Below, in pieces: positions 63,030 through 64,000 of a DNA stretch of 64,000 bases. A program made the position numbers and the translations under genes. The DNA is taken from contig CBDDIR010000003.1 in assembly GCA_965229115.1 (NCBI GenBank), positions 1,860,001-1,924,000 on the forward strand, given 5' to 3'. Source of the DNA: UBA7672 sp965229115. GTDB lineage: Bacteria > Pseudomonadota > Alphaproteobacteria > Caulobacterales > Hyphomonadaceae. The notes below the pieces were generated by a model that ran no database searches, had not been told where the DNA came from, and saw only the letters and a program-made list of their open reading frames with translations. Within the stretch, counting starts at the first letter, position 1. Every line of letters starts with the position of its first letter.

Positions 63030-63551
63030 ATGCTCATTCGTATACTGATTGCGGTTGCCGCGATTGGCGCGATGAGCCTGACAGCCCTTGCGCAAACTCC
63101 TGAACAGAACGAAGCCGCCCGAAAGGCGACGGCTGACAAGCTGATCAAGGGGCAAACAACGTGCGAAGGGTGTGACCTGTTCCAGGTCGATCTTTCTTAT
63201 CAGGAACTTCCCGGTCTGGATCTTTCCAGCGCAAGGCTGCGTCAGGCGGACCTGAGCCTTTCGACCTTCGACAAATCCAGGTTTACCGGCGCGAACATGT
63301 CGATCGTGAATGCTTTCGGCGTGCGCGCCGAGCATTCCGACTTCAGCAAGGTGGACTTTGCGGACGCTATCCTCGTCGGCGGCGCCTTTGGCGGGTCGGA
63401 TTTCACCGGGGCGAAGTTCGACAATGCGAACCTTTCCGGCTCGGATTTCGCGACCGCCAAGGGCCTTAGCCAGGCTCAGTTGAATACCGCCTGTGGCGAT
63501 GCGGCGACCAAGCTGCCCAAAGGGCTGAAGCTGGCCGCCTGCAGGAACTAG
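63030..63551 (+). CDS. Exported pentapeptide-repeat protein
   Basis: A 173-residue protein with a signal peptide ending near ALAQTP. From about residue 45 it consists of A(D/N)LXX-type pentapeptide repeats (LSSARLRQADLSLSTF, and GADFTGAKFDNANLSGSDF-like copies), predicted to form a right-handed beta-helix. CEGCDLFQ near the start of the repeats and TACGD/AACRN at the end suggest disulfides, which fits a periplasmic location. The function is unknown. Confidence 0.88.
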   Translation: MLIRILIAVAAIGAMSLTALAQTPEQNEAARKATADKLIKGQTTCEGCDLFQVDLSYQELPGLDLSSARLRQADLSLSTFDKSRFTGANMSIVNAFGVRAEHSDFSKVDFADAILVGGAFGGSDFTGAKFDNANLSGSDFATAKGLSQAQLNTACGDAATKLPKGLKLAACRN

Positions 63552-63557
63552 CGCTCG

Positions 63558-64000
63558 CTAGTAAGCCAGTGGCAATTCCATCGCGCCTGGCTTTTTCAAA
63601 CCTTCCAGCACTGCCTTGAAGCATGAGCAGCTCGACAGGTCCGAGCACGCCAGCGCTTCGAGCTGGCCCAGCAGGCCTGCCGTCAGGATTTCCTGCTGCG
63701 GCTTGTCCAGAACCAGCGCCGCCAGCTTCACCGCCCTCGCCTGCGCGTGCGTGAGGCGGATCGTGGTTTTGATCGGCTGGGCGTAGTCGACAGGCTGCGA
63801 GGCGTTCGGCTTAGCCGTCACCCATCCGCCGCCATCGATATCCACGCTCGGCCCCGGACTGGGCGCCGGCTTCGCCTGCGGCCAGATCGAGGCGACATCC
63901 TGCAGCCGCACCTTCGCGGCGGCGGCTTCGCGTGGAGCCTCTGGCGCGTTCGAAACCGTGGCAGGCGCCTGGGGCGCAGACGGCGGCCTCACCGGTGGGG
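63558..64000 (-). CDS. Unidentified protein, C-terminal part (runs off the window)
   Basis: The reading frame is open to the right edge. The Pro/Ala-rich N-terminal part looks like a linker, so the true start is probably beyond 64000; a GTG at 63992 is the only in-window candidate. The C-terminal 60 residues (TTIRLTHAQARAVKLAALVLDKPQQEI) look like a ribbon-helix-helix or small helical domain. Cysteine pairs follow (CSDLSSCSCF). No family is recognised. Confidence 0.55.
   Translation of the reverse strand, partial: PPVRPPSAPQAPATVSNAPEAPREAAAAKVRLQDVASIWPQAKPAPSPGPSVDIDGGGWVTAKPNASQPVDYAQPIKTTIRLTHAQARAVKLAALVLDKPQQEILTAGLLGQLEALACSDLSSCSCFKAVLEGLKKPGAMELPLAY

Overview
This 64 kb window is ordinary-looking chromosomal DNA from a GC-rich alphaproteobacterium. 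I would guess a member of the Hyphomonadaceae/Maricaulales or a close relative. The evidence is a 14-gene nuo operon ending in nuoN-birA, a separate NDUFA12-type complex I subunit, an accB-accC-aat-DUF2155-mlaD-NDUFA12 neighbourhood, an amiC-ponA-prfB block divergent from rne, and a recG/sdhE-mfd block. All of these are alphaproteobacterial arrangements. I saw no rRNA operon, CRISPR array, prophage or insertion sequence.

Layout. 1-15.9 kb (all minus strand): proton-pumping NADH:quinone oxidoreductase (complex I), nuoA to nuoN, followed by the start of birA. The operon carries two extra small genes, a lipoprotein gene between nuoC and nuoD and a two-helix membrane protein gene between nuoE and nuoF. 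NuoH carries a C-terminal EF-hand pair. 16-31 kb (mostly minus): a 2OG-Fe(II) oxygenase, tRNA-Asp, a GspN-like protein, a DUF6702 protein, an M1 metallopeptidase, a CaiB/Amacr-type racemase, a CPA1 antiporter, DUF2200, a lipoprotein, an MFS transporter, an SDR, mfd and sdhE. 30.8-31.9 kb: about 1 kb of mosaic hairpin repeats. 31.9-36 kb: recG, DUF502 and a DUF3089 protein that has lost its nucleophile. 36-48.5 kb (minus): two cyclophilins, coaD, gyrA, a TonB-dependent receptor, prfB with a programmed +1 frameshift, penicillin-binding protein 1A and the amidase AmiC. 48.6-58.7 kb (mostly plus): a lipoprotein, rne, an M48 protease, a DsbA-like lipoprotein, thiS-thiG (minus), aroQ, accB, accC and aat. 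58.6-60 kb (minus): DUF2155, mlaD and an NDUFA12-like gene. 60.2-64 kb: a large protein with a class II ribonucleotide reductase-type C-terminus but a different N-terminus, a vestigial duplicated signal-peptide ORF, a pentapeptide-repeat protein, and the end of an unidentified gene.

How the genes work together. The left third makes the respiratory NADH dehydrogenase, and the NDUFA12 homologue at 59.6 kb probably belongs to the same complex. birA at the left edge would biotinylate AccB (55.96 kb), which with AccC starts fatty acid synthesis. ponA and amiC act on peptidoglycan. mfd, recG, gyrA and rne cover DNA repair, topology and RNA turnover. prfB, aat and tRNA-Asp belong to translation and protein turnover.

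Most interesting points: the EF-hand tail on NuoH, the extra genes inside the nuo operon, the NrdJ-like chimera, the prfB frameshift site, the DUF3089 pseudo-hydrolase, the mosaic hairpin repeats, the perfect palindrome upstream of the TonB receptor, and the duplicated orphan signal peptide. I found no clear candidate for a wholly new multi-gene system.
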